NCBI GenBank assembly: GCA_002730735.1
Contig: PCAU01000011.1
Location: forward strand, 17,107 to 81,106
Direction of reading: 5' to 3'
Origin: Acidobacteriota bacterium
GTDB taxonomy: Bacteria; Acidobacteriota; Vicinamibacteria; Vicinamibacterales; UBA823
DNA length: 64,000 nucleotides
Within the stretch, counting starts at the first letter, position 1; each line of letters opens with the position of its first letter. Under the pieces are notes generated by a model. That model searched no databases, was not told the DNA's origin, and saw only the letters and a program-made list of their open reading frames with translations. Positions 10,346 through 19,735 of the stretch are shown in pieces. The position numbers and the translations under genes are program-made.

Positions 10346-11041
10346 ATGTCTGCGTTTCGCAAGTCGACACTTCGCGAGTACTTTGAGTCAATCGTTGTTG
10401 CCGTGATTCTAGCTTTGTTTATCCGCACCTTCGTTGTGCAAGCGTTCAAGATTCCCACCGGCTCGATGGAACAAAATCTGCTGATTGGCGATCATCTCTT
10501 GGTGAATAAGTTTGTGTTTTCACCCACAGCCACTGGTGCTGAGCGCAGCATACTCCCGGTCACCTCCATCAAGAGGGGTGACGTAATTGTCTTCAAGTAT
10601 CCTGAGGATCCCGAGCGGGATTTCATCAAACGTGTAATTGGATTACCAGGCGACGTTGTGGAGGTCAGACATAAGCGAGTATATATTGATGGCCGTCCTC
10701 TAGATGAACCCTATGTGTATTATCTGCGACCACCGTCGGACGTGGCTTCACCCTTCGGCGTTGGCGACCTTCGAGAACAATATGGCCCGGTCACCGTTCC
10801 GCCGAGTGAGTATTTTGTAATGGGGGACAATCGAGACAACTCTCAAGACAGTCGGTATTGGGGCTTTCTGCCGCGTGGTTTGGTTAAGGGAAGAGCCCTC
10901 GTCATCTATTGGTCATATGAAAGTGAAGATGACGAAGGCTATGCAACTGGTGGCAGAACAGGAACCCGTCGGTTCTGGTCGGTCATCACGCGCTTTTTTA
11001 CACACACTAGGTGGGAAAGGTTACTGCAGCCCATCCGATGA
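10346..11041 (+). CDS. lepB: Signal peptidase I
   Basis: This is the membrane-anchored serine protease that removes signal peptides from exported preproteins. An N-terminal transmembrane helix (VVAVILALFIRTFVVQAF) is followed by the serine motif PTGSMEQNLLIGDHLLVNK, the catalytic lysine segment RDFIKRVIGLPGD and the signature GDNRDNSQDSRYWGF. I chose the ATG at 10346, just after the lepA stop; an in-frame GTG at 10334 inside lepA would add four residues. The last 40 or so residues are polar and basic. Confidence 0.95.
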   Translation: MSAFRKSTLREYFESIVVAVILALFIRTFVVQAFKIPTGSMEQNLLIGDHLLVNKFVFSPTATGAERSILPVTSIKRGDVIVFKYPEDPERDFIKRVIGLPGDVVEVRHKRVYIDGRPLDEPYVYYLRPPSDVASPFGVGDLREQYGPVTVPPSEYFVMGDNRDNSQDSRYWGFLPRGLVKGRALVIYWSYESEDDEGYATGGRTGTRRFWSVITRFFTHTRWERLLQPIR

Positions 11042-11114
11042 GGGTGCGCACCACCGGTTTTAGTGTTCGGCGCCCTACCAATCTTGGAGAACAGCGTTCA
11101 TAAGTTCCGAGCGC

Positions 11115-11891
11115 TCAGACAGTGGAAACCGGTGCTGTCCTTGTACCAAAAATAGCCGTACCTACCCGGACCATTGTTGCACCTTCAGCGATAGCTGTTT
11201 CAAAGTCGTGGCTCATGCCCATTGAAAGCTCTTGTAGCATTGTTCGGTCTACGCCACTGGCAACTACCTCATCACGAAGTTCGCGAAGTTGCCGGAAGTA
11301 GGGACGGGTCTGTTCCGGATTCTCTTCAAAGGGTGGTAGTAGCATCAGTCCACGGACCCGAACCGCCTGGCAACCTGCAGCCACATCGAGAATCCGAGAA
11401 AGATTTGAAGGCGGCAGTCCGTGCTTCGTTGTCTCACCTGCGAGGTCCACCTGAATAAGCAAGCTCAGGTGAGTTTCTTGTTCGGTTGCTACTTGTTCGA
11501 GACGCTGGAGTAGTTCAATCCTATCGACTGAATGGATCCACGAAAACGGTTGGACGACCTTCCGTACTTTATTTGTCTGCAGATGTCCGATCAGATGCCA
11601 TCGTAAATCGAGGTCGCTGCCCTCGTCGCATTTACGGAGCGCCTCTTGCACACGATTTTCACCAAACTCGGTTTGACCAGCGTGGGCGGCCATTCGGACC
11701 TGATCAATCCCAAAAGTTTTTGAAACCGCGATCAAGCGCACATCATCAGGGTTCCGTCCCGCCGCACGTGCTGCGACACCAACACGGTGGCGGATGTCGC
11801 GCAAGTTTCTGGCGATGGGATGATGGGAAGAAAGAGACGTGGGAGCATCAGGGTATTCATTACCCGCTGCCCACTCATGGCTAGACGCCAT
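11115..11891 (-). CDS. YggS/PROSC family PLP-binding protein
   Basis: The family (PLP homeostasis protein, COG0325) binds pyridoxal phosphate on a conserved lysine in a TIM-barrel fold without known catalysis. The lysine motif is VRLIAVSKTF (Lys at about 58), followed by FGENRVQEALRK, LRWHLIGHLQTNKVRKV and a late LSMGMSHDFETAI. Residues 1 to about 28 are a polar extension beyond the usual start, so a downstream start is possible. It begins 2 nt after the TPR protein stop, on the same strand. Confidence 0.93.
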   Translation of the reverse strand: MASSHEWAAGNEYPDAPTSLSSHHPIARNLRDIRHRVGVAARAAGRNPDDVRLIAVSKTFGIDQVRMAAHAGQTEFGENRVQEALRKCDEGSDLDLRWHLIGHLQTNKVRKVVQPFSWIHSVDRIELLQRLEQVATEQETHLSLLIQVDLAGETTKHGLPPSNLSRILDVAAGCQAVRVRGLMLLPPFEENPEQTRPYFRQLRELRDEVVASGVDRTMLQELSMGMSHDFETAIAEGATMVRVGTAIFGTRTAPVSTV

Positions 11892-11893
11892 GG

Positions 11894-12880
11894 CTACTGC
11901 TGCAAGGTTTGGATCATCGCCCTAGCTTGGTCTGCGTACTGTCCGCTGGGGTCCAGTTCAATATACGATTCGAGCGCCGTCACGGCGTCCGCCATGTCGC
12001 CCGTATTGAGATGTGTCATGGCCAGCCAGTAGTGCGCTTCAGCGTGACTCGGGTCGAGGGAAATTGTCTCCTGGAATTGAGCTTTCGCCTCGACGACGTT
12101 CCCTGCATTCATGTAAATGACGCCTTGGTTGTAGATCGCGATCGGATCCGCTGCCGCACCTTCCGCGCTTCCGGACAACCGCGCGGCTTCGGCACTAGCT
12201 TCGGCAGCTTCATCAAAGCGGCGCTGACTATTGTAAATATTCGAGAGATTGATGTAGGCGTTCGCATAATCGGGCCTCAGTTCAATAACTCGTTTGAAGG
12301 CTGCTTCTGCCTCATCAGCATTTTCGAGTTCAAGGTGGGAAATACCTATGTTCTGATAACAGTTGTAGCAGGAATCCAGAATTTCAATCGCGAGGAGGAA
12401 CTGGGTGATTGCTTCCTGATGGTTGCCTGCCTGCATTGCGTCAGAGCCTAACCCGAAGGACGATTCAAATTCCTCGCGGTTCTCAATTATTGCCAGGTCT
12501 TCCTCGGAAAGTGCAGCGCTCGCTGCTGCAGCGGCTGCACCAATGTTAAGGTCGACTGTCAAGTTCTGACCTTCTCGGATCGTGAACACGGCGGCTGCAC
12601 TTCCCACGCCCTCTTTTTCAGCCGTTACTTCGTAGCTGTTCGCTCTGAGACCCATGATGCGATAGGTCCCGTCGTCGTTCGTCTCGGCGTCTAAGACCAT
12701 GCGTGGCACACCTTGGGTAATAGCTGTGACTGTGGCCCCTGCAATCCCAACTCCTTGGCTGTCTGTGACGCGGCCAACCAGTATTCCTGACGACTGGCCG
12801 AAGGCAGGGACTACCATGAAAGCCACAGCTGAAGCGGCGAGAATCACTTGGAATCGCAATAAACTCGATTTACAGAACAT
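11894..12880 (-). CDS. Secreted TPR protein with N-terminal carboxypeptidase-regulatory-like domain
   Basis: A signal peptide spans about residues 1-28 (hydrophobic core VILAASAVAFMVV, cleavage near AFGQ). Residues about 32-112 form a CarboxypepD_reg/CnaB-like beta-sandwich (LVGRVTDSQGVGIAGATVTAI, DDGTYRIMGL). After an Ala-rich linker come about five TPR units (about 140-325, for example ELRPDYANAYINLSNIY and LDPSHAEAHYWLAMTHL). It is probably periplasmic or surface-bound. Two close CxxC cysteines (CYNCYQ) may form a disulfide. The combination of folds is frequent in Acidobacteriota. The precise function is unknown. Confidence 0.85.
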   Translation of the reverse strand: MFCKSSLLRFQVILAASAVAFMVVPAFGQSSGILVGRVTDSQGVGIAGATVTAITQGVPRMVLDAETNDDGTYRIMGLRANSYEVTAEKEGVGSAAAVFTIREGQNLTVDLNIGAAAAAASAALSEEDLAIIENREEFESSFGLGSDAMQAGNHQEAITQFLLAIEILDSCYNCYQNIGISHLELENADEAEAAFKRVIELRPDYANAYINLSNIYNSQRRFDEAAEASAEAARLSGSAEGAAADPIAIYNQGVIYMNAGNVVEAKAQFQETISLDPSHAEAHYWLAMTHLNTGDMADAVTALESYIELDPSGQYADQARAMIQTLQQ

Positions 12881-12975
12881 TTGGGCACTCCTCCATCGAC
12901 GGTATCACTGACAACCGCTCTCTAGTCTACATCGAACCTGCACGCTAATAGTGTCGCTAACCACACCTTGTCGCG

Positions 12976-14955
12976 TCAAGCCACTGGTCCTATGAATCGA
13001 CCGACCTCTTCAACATCATGGGTTACGGGTGCGGGCGGAAGTGAGGCGAGAAACCGTTGTCCATAACCCTTGGTTCTGACCCGAGGGTCAAGAATTGCCA
13101 GCACGCCTCTGTCCGACCGATGTCGAATTAGCCGTCCAAGACCCTGCTGGAGCGCCAGGATCGCTAGTGGCACTTGATAGTTAGTGAATGGGTCTTCACC
13201 ACGCACGACGAGTGCCTCCATGCGCGCCGCTGTGATCGGATCCCCCGGGGACACGAAGGGTAATTTATCAACGATGACACAGCTGAGCGACTCGCCAACG
13301 ACGTCTACGCCCTGCCAGAAACTGGATGTGCCAAGCAGGACAGCGTTTGCGGTCTGACGAAAGCGTCTCAGTAATGTTGACCGCGGAGCTGATCCCTGCA
13401 CGAACAACGGAAAATCCAGTCCGGCTTCGGTGATGATGTCCCGAACGCCGTATAGATTAGCGTAGCTCGTAAACAGCACGAGTGCTCGTCCCTCCGTGCG
13501 TTTGATAATTTCGGTAATCTCGACGGCTGCAGCCTTGGTAAATCCAGATGTACGCGGGTCGGGCATCCGGCGGGGGAGGTACAGGATAGCCTGATGCCCG
13601 AAGTCGAACTCCGAGGGCAACCGTAACTCGTAGGCTGGACCCACGCCTAGTCTCGTCCGAATGTAATCGAAGTTACTGTCCACCGCCAACGTTGCGGAAG
13701 TCAGGATTTTGCCGTCCAACCGTTCCCAAATCGAGTCTCGGACCATGGTCGAAACATCGATTGGTGAGGCTCGAAGAAACACACCCCGATTCCTGATTTC
13801 TAGGAAAAATACGTGGGTTGGATCACTAGCTTGAAGCGTGAATCGCAGTTCATGGTCGACCTCATGGACGCGATGCTCGAGTGCACGAAAGTCTTCCGGT
13901 AGATCTGTCAAGAGCCCAAGTTCAGATTCCAGTGAGGATAAAGCGTCGAGGAGTGCGCGACCTAGATCCGCGAAAGGTTCGAACGTAGCAGCATCAATTC
14001 GTGAACGAACTCCTGCCGGTTCACTCTTTGAGCCGCGCACGGCAGTGAAAAATGCGTCCGCACCGTCTCGAACCTGTCCTAACGCGGCACGAACTGTGTC
14101 GGCGGGGACAGGATCTAATGGTAGACCGGCTTCCATGAGACGGAAGCCATCCTTAATCAAATCTTCAACACGAAACGTACTCACCGAAATGCCAAAATAT
14201 TGTGTGGCGACATCCTCAAGTTGATGTGCTTCGTCAACGACGGCAAATGAGTAATCGGGAATAACCTCACCGTATCCACTTTGCCGAACGGCGGCATCAG
14301 CGCAGAGCAAATGGTGGTTGACAATCACTATGTCTGATTCGATAGCACGCTGGCGCATCTGCGTGACAAAGCAGTCGTTGTATTCTGGGCATTCGGTGCC
14401 GAGACAGTTCTCTTGTGTTGCTGAGACTTCACTCCAGAGCGGAAGGTCATCTGGAAGATCCTCGAGCTCCGCTCGATCACCGATCTCAGTTTGTTGAGCC
14501 CATTCTTTCAACGTTGTGAGATATGCATGATCGGTGGTGGGCCGGGGCATGGGACTGTCACATGCAGCTTCAAAGCGATGCAGACACAGGTAATTGTTGC
14601 GCCCTTTCATATAGGTCGCCTTGAAGGGGATATTCAATGCTTCATGTAGAAGGGGAAGATCTTTAAAGTAGAGCTGTTCTTGGAGGTTCTTTGTACCGGT
14701 CGACACCAAGACACGGCGTCCACTCAGAAGGGCCGGGATGAGATAAGCCAGCGTTTTACCCGTACCTGTACCTGCTTCGGCAAGTAAAGCACCGCCGCTC
14801 TCGAATATATCCGCAACAGCTACCGCCATATTGCGTTGGCCGCTCCGGACTTCGAAAGCGTCAATGGTGCTAGCGAGAGCACCGTCAGGATCGAACGCTT
14901 TTAGAACGCGTTCTCCTAGGGTTAAGCGTTCGGGTGAAGGGGGAACTCCCGACAC
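12976..14955 (-). CDS. DinG/YoaA-like ATP-dependent DNA helicase (XPD-type, Fe-S)
   Basis: This is a superfamily 2 helicase related to DinG and XPD. Walker A is [18 protein letters not shown] (about 59-76) and the DEAH box is [12 protein letters not shown]. Fe-S cluster cysteines lie between them ([13 protein letters not shown], then [13 protein letters not shown]). Helicase motifs V-VI are [12 protein letters not shown] and [16 protein letters not shown]. The start is a GTG that overlaps the end of glyA by 34 nt, so translation is probably coupled. No exonuclease domain is fused. It may unwind R-loops or damaged DNA, as known relatives do. Confidence 0.93.
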   Translation of the reverse strand: MSGVPPSPERLTLGERVLKAFDPDGALASTIDAFEVRSGQRNMAVAVADIFESGGALLAEAGTGTGKTLAYLIPALLSGRRVLVSTGTKNLQEQLYFKDLPLLHEALNIPFKATYMKGRNNYLCLHRFEAACDSPMPRPTTDHAYLTTLKEWAQQTEIGDRAELEDLPDDLPLWSEVSATQENCLGTECPEYNDCFVTQMRQRAIESDIVIVNHHLLCADAAVRQSGYGEVIPDYSFAVVDEAHQLEDVATQYFGISVSTFRVEDLIKDGFRLMEAGLPLDPVPADTVRAALGQVRDGADAFFTAVRGSKSEPAGVRSRIDAATFEPFADLGRALLDALSSLESELGLLTDLPEDFRALEHRVHEVDHELRFTLQASDPTHVFFLEIRNRGVFLRASPIDVSTMVRDSIWERLDGKILTSATLAVDSNFDYIRTRLGVGPAYELRLPSEFDFGHQAILYLPRRMPDPRTSGFTKAAAVEITEIIKRTEGRALVLFTSYANLYGVRDIITEAGLDFPLFVQGSAPRSTLLRRFRQTANAVLLGTSSFWQGVDVVGESLSCVIVDKLPFVSPGDPITAARMEALVVRGEDPFTNYQVPLAILALQQGLGRLIRHRSDRGVLAILDPRVRTKGYGQRFLASLPPAPVTHDVEEVGRFIGPVA

Positions 14956-16184
14956 AACTTTTGCACCTCAGCACGTACTGTCCCAGTGACTGATGTGTCA
15001 CCCGGCCTAGCCAGCACGCGGCCAATCAACTCTCCGATCGTGTTCATTTCTGATTCACCCATTCCTCGAGTGGTTACAGCCGAGGTTCCGATGCGGATAC
15101 CACTAGCAACGAAAGGTGGCTTCTTATCGAATGGAATGGCGTTCTTGTTGACCGTTATTCCTGCCACTTCCAAGGCTTCTTCCGCCTGCCGACCTGTAAG
15201 GCCACGCGCTAGTACGTCGACGAGGATGAGGTGGGTGTCTGTGCCGTCGCTAACAAGCCTGAAGCCGTGTCGAATTAGTGCTTCAGTTAAATGCTTTGCG
15301 TTTGTGATGACCTGGCGTTGATAGGCCACGAATGAAGGCTCGCTTGCTTCCCTCATGCAGACGGCCTTACCTGCGATGACGTGCATCAATGGCCCACCCT
15401 GAACGCCTGGGAAAACGGCCCTGTCGATCTCTTTCGCGAGGGACTTTCGGCAGAGGATTACGCCGCCGCGAGGACCCCGCAGCGTCTTGTGCGTGGTCAT
15501 AGTTACCACGTCAGCGTGAGGCACCGGCGACGGATGTAGCCCAGCTGCTACGAGACCAGCGATGTGGGCCATATCCACGATGACTCGTGCGTCTATGGCA
15601 GCGCCAATCGCCGCGATATGTCCGAAGTCGATCTCTCTCGGATAAGCGCTAGCCCCGGCAATGATAACCTTCGGGCGATGTTGGCTAGCAAGGTCTGCCA
15701 TGGCATCGTAATCGATCCGTTCGTTATCGCTCCGGACTCCATAGGAAATAAAGTTGTAAAGCTTGCCAGAAAAACTTAGTGGGTGGCCGTGTGTTAGGTG
15801 CCCGCCGTGGGCCAGGTTCATGCCCAGAACCGTATCGCCAGGTTTGAGCAGGGTGAAATAGGCGGCCATATTGGCCTGTGCCCCGGAGTGTGGCTGGACA
15901 TTTGCGTGCTCCGCACCGAAAAGTTTCCTTGTTCTGGTGATCGCTAGGGACTCGATCTCATCGTAAAACTCGCAGCCACCGTAATAACGCCGGCCTGGAT
16001 ATCCCTCAGCATACTTATTGGTCAGAATGGAACCCGTTACCTCCATTACCGCCCTACTGACGAAGTTTTCTGAGGCGATTAATTCCAGACCTTCGTTCTG
16101 GCGACGGCGTTCTCGTGACAAAGTTTCCGCGATAGCCGGATCGACGGAGACCAGTGTACGGAGGCGAGAAGTTTGGTCGACCAT
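14922..16184 (-). CDS. glyA: Serine hydroxymethyltransferase
   Basis: A PLP enzyme that converts serine and tetrahydrofolate to glycine and methylene-THF, feeding one-carbon metabolism. Length 420 fits. Motifs include [41 protein letters not shown] and the PLP-lysine segment [13 protein letters not shown] (Lys at about 233). It lies 37 nt after rpiB, and its 3' end overlaps the helicase start. Confidence 0.97.
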   Translation of the reverse strand: MVDQTSRLRTLVSVDPAIAETLSRERRRQNEGLELIASENFVSRAVMEVTGSILTNKYAEGYPGRRYYGGCEFYDEIESLAITRTRKLFGAEHANVQPHSGAQANMAAYFTLLKPGDTVLGMNLAHGGHLTHGHPLSFSGKLYNFISYGVRSDNERIDYDAMADLASQHRPKVIIAGASAYPREIDFGHIAAIGAAIDARVIVDMAHIAGLVAAGLHPSPVPHADVVTMTTHKTLRGPRGGVILCRKSLAKEIDRAVFPGVQGGPLMHVIAGKAVCMREASEPSFVAYQRQVITNAKHLTEALIRHGFRLVSDGTDTHLILVDVLARGLTGRQAEEALEVAGITVNKNAIPFDKKPPFVASGIRIGTSAVTTRGMGESEMNTIGELIGRVLARPGDTSVTGTVRAEVQKLCREFPLHPNA

Positions 16185-16221
16185 GGTTTAGAGTCGACGG
16201 CAGACAGCGCGTGAAGCGGTG

Positions 16222-16671
16222 TCAGACGTCGCGCCGACGCTCGAGTTCAGCAATCTTGGCAATGCGTCGTTCGTGCCGACCCCCCAAAAACGATGTATTG
16301 AGAAAGACTTGTACGATCTTGAGAGCTATTGGGGTCGTTGTGACCATTGCCCCTAGCGCAAGGACATTCACGTCGTTATGTTCCCGACTCAGTTGCGCCG
16401 ATTTAATATCGAGTACGTTAGCAGCCCGCACACCAGCGATCTTATTCGCGGCCATCGCCATACCGACACCGCTTCCGCAAATGAGTATTCCTCGGTCGTG
16501 GGTTCCCGTCGCGACAGCCTTTGATACCGGCCAGGCAAAATCTGGGTAGTCGACCGCTTTATCTGATTTAGTACCGAAATCTGTCACTGTGAACCGCAGT
16601 TCTGCCAGTACCCGCTTGACTTCGTTTTTCAACGACACGCCAGCATGATCCGCACCGAGCGCAATCTTCAC
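16222..16671 (-). CDS. rpiB: Ribose-5-phosphate isomerase B
   Basis: It interconverts ribose 5-phosphate and ribulose 5-phosphate in the pentose phosphate pathway. The 149-residue protein has the N-terminal GADHAG motif, the catalytic-loop segment GILICGSGVGMAMAANKI (the Cys is the expected base) and REHNDVNVLALGA. It precedes glyA, and this pairing is common in bacteria. Confidence 0.95.
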   Translation of the reverse strand: MKIALGADHAGVSLKNEVKRVLAELRFTVTDFGTKSDKAVDYPDFAWPVSKAVATGTHDRGILICGSGVGMAMAANKIAGVRAANVLDIKSAQLSREHNDVNVLALGAMVTTTPIALKIVQVFLNTSFLGGRHERRIAKIAELERRRDV

Positions 16672-16918
16672 AACAGGATTGTACTATAAGCGTTGGCAGA
16701 CGCTGGATAGGACTATCTTTCGAGCTCTGGCAGTTTGTATTACCTGAAAGCACGTGAACTGTTGTTATCAGCAAGCTAGGGGCAGTTCGCGATCATGCGA
16801 TTGGGCGCGACCTTTCGGAATCCGCTGGGTAGCGTAAAAAGGCTGCGTGGTATAGTGCCGCTCAGGTTAAGCACAAGCTGTGTCGTGAACCCGGGTTGTC
16901 CTGGTGGAAGCTTGCAAA

Positions 16919-17467
16919 CTAACGTTGTTCCGCGATGGGGACGATCTGAATTATTGTGCTGTAGTGACTCGGTTGTCCCTCTGGCGACGAGTTCGGGTAA
17001 CCGGCCGCGCCGTTCCAGGTGTAGTCCTTGATCGTTACGCTCGGCGGAAACGCCATTGTGTCTCGATTAAATTGTCCTAGTTCGAACATGTGGACCGGCG
17101 GTTCCCTAAATACTCGATCACCACGCCTATCTAGAACCGCCGAATAGTAGTCGACCATGTTCTGGAAACTGGCGTTTGTGCCGAATAGGTAATACCGCTG
17201 GCCGCGACGCGCGTCGTAGGACACCAGATATTGAGCATTTGGATAGACCGGCACTCCCAGCGTATCTTCACTTGGCGCCTCTAGGGTTGTTTGAGATGGC
17301 CGGTGCTCGACTTCAGCGGACCGGGAGAGCGGCGACTTGACTTTGTGAAGGGGTTCAGTCGGATTATGGGATGACTTTGGCCCAGGCTGCGCAATTACTG
17401 ATGTAGCAATACTCACCAACAGAAAAAACAGAATGATTCCAGTAAATGGTGAGATCGGTCGCAACAT
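16919..17467 (-). CDS. Small secreted protein of unknown function
   Basis: Residues about 1-26 form a signal peptide (GIILFFLLVSIATSVIAQ). A polar, Pro/Ser-rich stretch follows to about residue 68, then a globular domain with VPVYPNAQYLVSYDA, NMVDYYSAVLDRRGDRVF and a C-terminal IIQIVPIAE strand. The 'yPNA' plus 'YYsavL' pattern resembles uncharacterised Acidobacteriota proteins that track a small exported beta-rich domain, but I cannot name a family. The start is 32 nt from the divergent peptidase gene. A gap of about 250 nt separates it from rpiB. Confidence 0.7.
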   Translation of the reverse strand: MLRPISPFTGIILFFLLVSIATSVIAQPGPKSSHNPTEPLHKVKSPLSRSAEVEHRPSQTTLEAPSEDTLGVPVYPNAQYLVSYDARRGQRYYLFGTNASFQNMVDYYSAVLDRRGDRVFREPPVHMFELGQFNRDTMAFPPSVTIKDYTWNGAAGYPNSSPEGQPSHYSTIIQIVPIAEQR

Positions 17468-17499
17468 CCTCTTACTATTATCGAGATGTCGAGACGTAG

Positions 17500-18675
17500 G
17501 TGCAAGGAGAGAGGACCAGACAACCTGTGAGACACGACCGAATTCGTGAATACGAAGCCTTTTGTGAACGCCATAGTGACTGGGCGATCACCATGGTGGA
17601 AGCGCTCGTAAGAAGGGAATCACCGACGACGGATAAGGTGGCTGTGGACCGGTGTGGGGTTGCTCTAGCTGAGTACCTAAATGATATCGGGGCCCATGTC
17701 ACGGTACTTCCTCAGGACAGCGCGGGAGACCATCTATTTGCTGAACTCGGCGATGGTCCGACCCAGGTCCTCTTACTCGGACATTTCGATACGGTGTGGC
17801 CGCTGGGGCAATTGGAACGCATGCCGTTGCAGCGGAAGGGGCATCGATTGTTTGGTCCGGGTACCTTCGACATGAAAGGTGGAATTGCTATCGGCGTGTT
17901 AGCGGCACGGGCTGTGCTTGAAGTTGGGATGACCCAGGCCGCGCGTGTTGCGATGCTGTGGACTTCTGACGAGGAGACAGGAAGCGCGACTTCGCAGCAG
18001 GTGATTCTGCAACAGGGAGAGCGCAGCAAAGCAGTGCTTGTTCTTGAGCCCTCAGGACCAAGCGGAGCCGTTAAAACAAGTCGCAAGGGCTGCGGGCAGT
18101 TTGAGTTGACTGTGACTGGAGTTTCGGCGCATGCAGGCATCGAACCTGACCGGGGTGCCAGCGCAGTGCACGAGCTCGCACGACAAATCGTCTCTCTGGA
18201 ATCGCTACAGGATGTTGAGTCTGGCGTAACAATCAATGTCGGTCGGGTATACGGAGGAACACGTCCAAATGTTGTTGCCGACAAAGCGCAAGCTATGGTC
18301 GATGTCCGGGTCCGTACCGTGGCTGACGCTGACAGGATTGAGCGAGCATTCGCTGGTCTCACGACTGACGACCCACGCACTCAACTACAGGTGAACGGAG
18401 AGTTCCGACCGCCGTTAGAGCGCAATGCGGCAGTGCGCCGATTGTATGAAGTTGCGAAACAGGTAGCATCCGACCTTGGTCGAGACTTGACGGAGTTTAG
18501 TACCGGTGGTGGGTCGGACGGTAACCTAACCTCGGCGCGGGGTATACCTACATTGGATGGATTAGGTGCTGTTGGAGAGGGAGCCCATGCACTGCACGAG
18601 CAGATTGACATTTCAGCCTTGCCGTGGCGGGCCGCAATGCTCGCCGGTGTGATCGCCCGTGTGGTCGAGGAATAA
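17500..18675 (+). CDS. M20-family metallopeptidase (carboxypeptidase G2/ArgE/DapE-type)
   Basis: A two-zinc hydrolase of N-acyl amino acids or dipeptides. Metal and catalytic motifs are GHFDTVWPLG (about 87), GTFDMKGG (about 124, bridging Asp), DEETGS (catalytic Glu, about 160), LVLEPSG and the C-terminal GEGAHALHEQ (His ligand). A dimerisation domain (about 195-305) separates the two halves. The GTG at 17500 opens the frame. A GTG at 17527, behind the purine-rich AGGAGAGAGG, may be the true start. The substrate is unknown; carboxypeptidase G2-like enzymes are the nearest type I recognise. Confidence 0.88.
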   Translation: MQGERTRQPVRHDRIREYEAFCERHSDWAITMVEALVRRESPTTDKVAVDRCGVALAEYLNDIGAHVTVLPQDSAGDHLFAELGDGPTQVLLLGHFDTVWPLGQLERMPLQRKGHRLFGPGTFDMKGGIAIGVLAARAVLEVGMTQAARVAMLWTSDEETGSATSQQVILQQGERSKAVLVLEPSGPSGAVKTSRKGCGQFELTVTGVSAHAGIEPDRGASAVHELARQIVSLESLQDVESGVTINVGRVYGGTRPNVVADKAQAMVDVRVRTVADADRIERAFAGLTTDDPRTQLQVNGEFRPPLERNAAVRRLYEVAKQVASDLGRDLTEFSTGGGSDGNLTSARGIPTLDGLGAVGEGAHALHEQIDISALPWRAAMLAGVIARVVEE

Positions 18676-18756
18676 ATGATGATGGCTCTGCCAAGAACTC
18701 ATTTCCAAGGTTTACTTCATCCCGAGTGGCCTCGGTTATGAGCTTCTTTCGTGCCG

Positions 18757-19728
18757 TTATTCGCGGTCACACGCCTGACGCCAATAATCTAGTAGGTCAG
18801 AAAGGGTTTGGTTGAGAGGAATTTGTGGAGTCCAATCGAGCTCAGAGCGAATCCGTTTTGAGTCGCCCAAGAGTATCGGAGTGTCGTTGGGACGGAACTT
18901 GGAGGGATCCACTTGGACCGTTACCTTTACCTGAGCGAGAGCGACAATGTTATCCAGTACCTCTCTTATCGAATAGCCGTGGCCTGAACAGACGTTGTAG
19001 ATTCTTCCTGAAACACCGTGATTGGCAAGCATTCTATAGGCGCGGACGACGTCACGTACGTCTGTCAGGTCTCGGACGGCGTCGAGATTGCCAGTGTGAA
19101 TAATCGGTTCTACTTGGCCTTTTTCGATTCTTGCAATCCGCCGCGCAAAGCCGGAAGCAGCAAAGGACGGTGATTGGCGAGGTCCATGATGATTAAACGA
19201 GCGAGTTAGGATAGTCGCGTAACTGCCTTCCTCAGCAAGCCTAATGCTCAGTTGCTCTTGAGCGAGCTTACTCACGGCATAAGGGCTGGACGGCCCCAAT
19301 GGGGCTTCCTCAGAGAGGGCTAAGCTGGACGGTCGGTAGACGAGTGCTGAACCAGGAATTACGATTCTTGTTTTAAGTTGTGAGCGCCGGACAGCTTCGA
19401 GTAGGAAATGGGTTCCTCGAACGTTTGTGGCAAGGGTGTTTGCGGTCTGTTCCCAGGATGACCCGACATGAGCAGCCCCCGCACAGTGAAAAATGACATC
19501 CGGCTGACTTTCCTCAACCGTTTTACTAACCGCCCTAGCGTTAAGTAAGTCGACTGGCAGCCACCGGACTAGGCTGGATTGGGCGCGTTGTCTATTCGGT
19601 TCGGTTCCTGGTCTGTGCCAACCGTCAACTGGAAGGCCCTCGTTGCCCAGTAAGTCAACAAGATGGCTTCCAACGAAACCTGCTGCACCAGTGACCAGTG
19701 CCCGAGGTCGGTTGTCCTCAGCTTTAAT
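18757..19728 (-). CDS. Rmd-like SDR nucleotide-sugar 4-reductase, apparently starting at ATT
   Basis: A Rossmann-fold extended SDR enzyme of 323 residues. The N-terminal NAD(P)-binding motif is ALVTGAAGFVGSHL and the catalytic Tyr-Lys is SSPYAVSKLA. The substrate half (RSFNHHGPRQS, then GNLDAVRDLTDVRDVVRAY) resembles GDP-6-deoxy-4-keto-mannose reductase (Rmd). No ATG, GTG or TTG precedes the Rossmann motif in frame. The frame upstream is open, and an ATT at 19726-19728 lies 10 nt after AGGAG, which is formed by the last codons of rmlB. ATT is therefore the likely start, as in infC. A TTG at 19299 would delete the cofactor site. It closes the rmlACB cassette, where rmlD would be expected. Confidence 0.8.
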   Translation of the reverse strand: MKAEDNRPRALVTGAAGFVGSHLVDLLGNEGLPVDGWHRPGTEPNRQRAQSSLVRWLPVDLLNARAVSKTVEESQPDVIFHCAGAAHVGSSWEQTANTLATNVRGTHFLLEAVRRSQLKTRIVIPGSALVYRPSSLALSEEAPLGPSSPYAVSKLAQEQLSIRLAEEGSYATILTRSFNHHGPRQSPSFAASGFARRIARIEKGQVEPIIHTGNLDAVRDLTDVRDVVRAYRMLANHGVSGRIYNVCSGHGYSIREVLDNIVALAQVKVTVQVDPSKFRPNDTPILLGDSKRIRSELDWTPQIPLNQTLSDLLDYWRQACDRE

Positions 19729-19735
19729 GGCTGTA

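Noticed and set aside
17712..18380. 222-codon minus frame opposite the M20 peptidase
   Set aside because: Antisense to an intact M20 domain with all motifs; no domain in the other frame.
19299..19299. TTG at 19299 as start of a short epimerase
   Set aside because: It would remove the Rossmann NAD(P) motif, which is intact and in frame upstream, so the short form is an artefact of the missing standard start codon.
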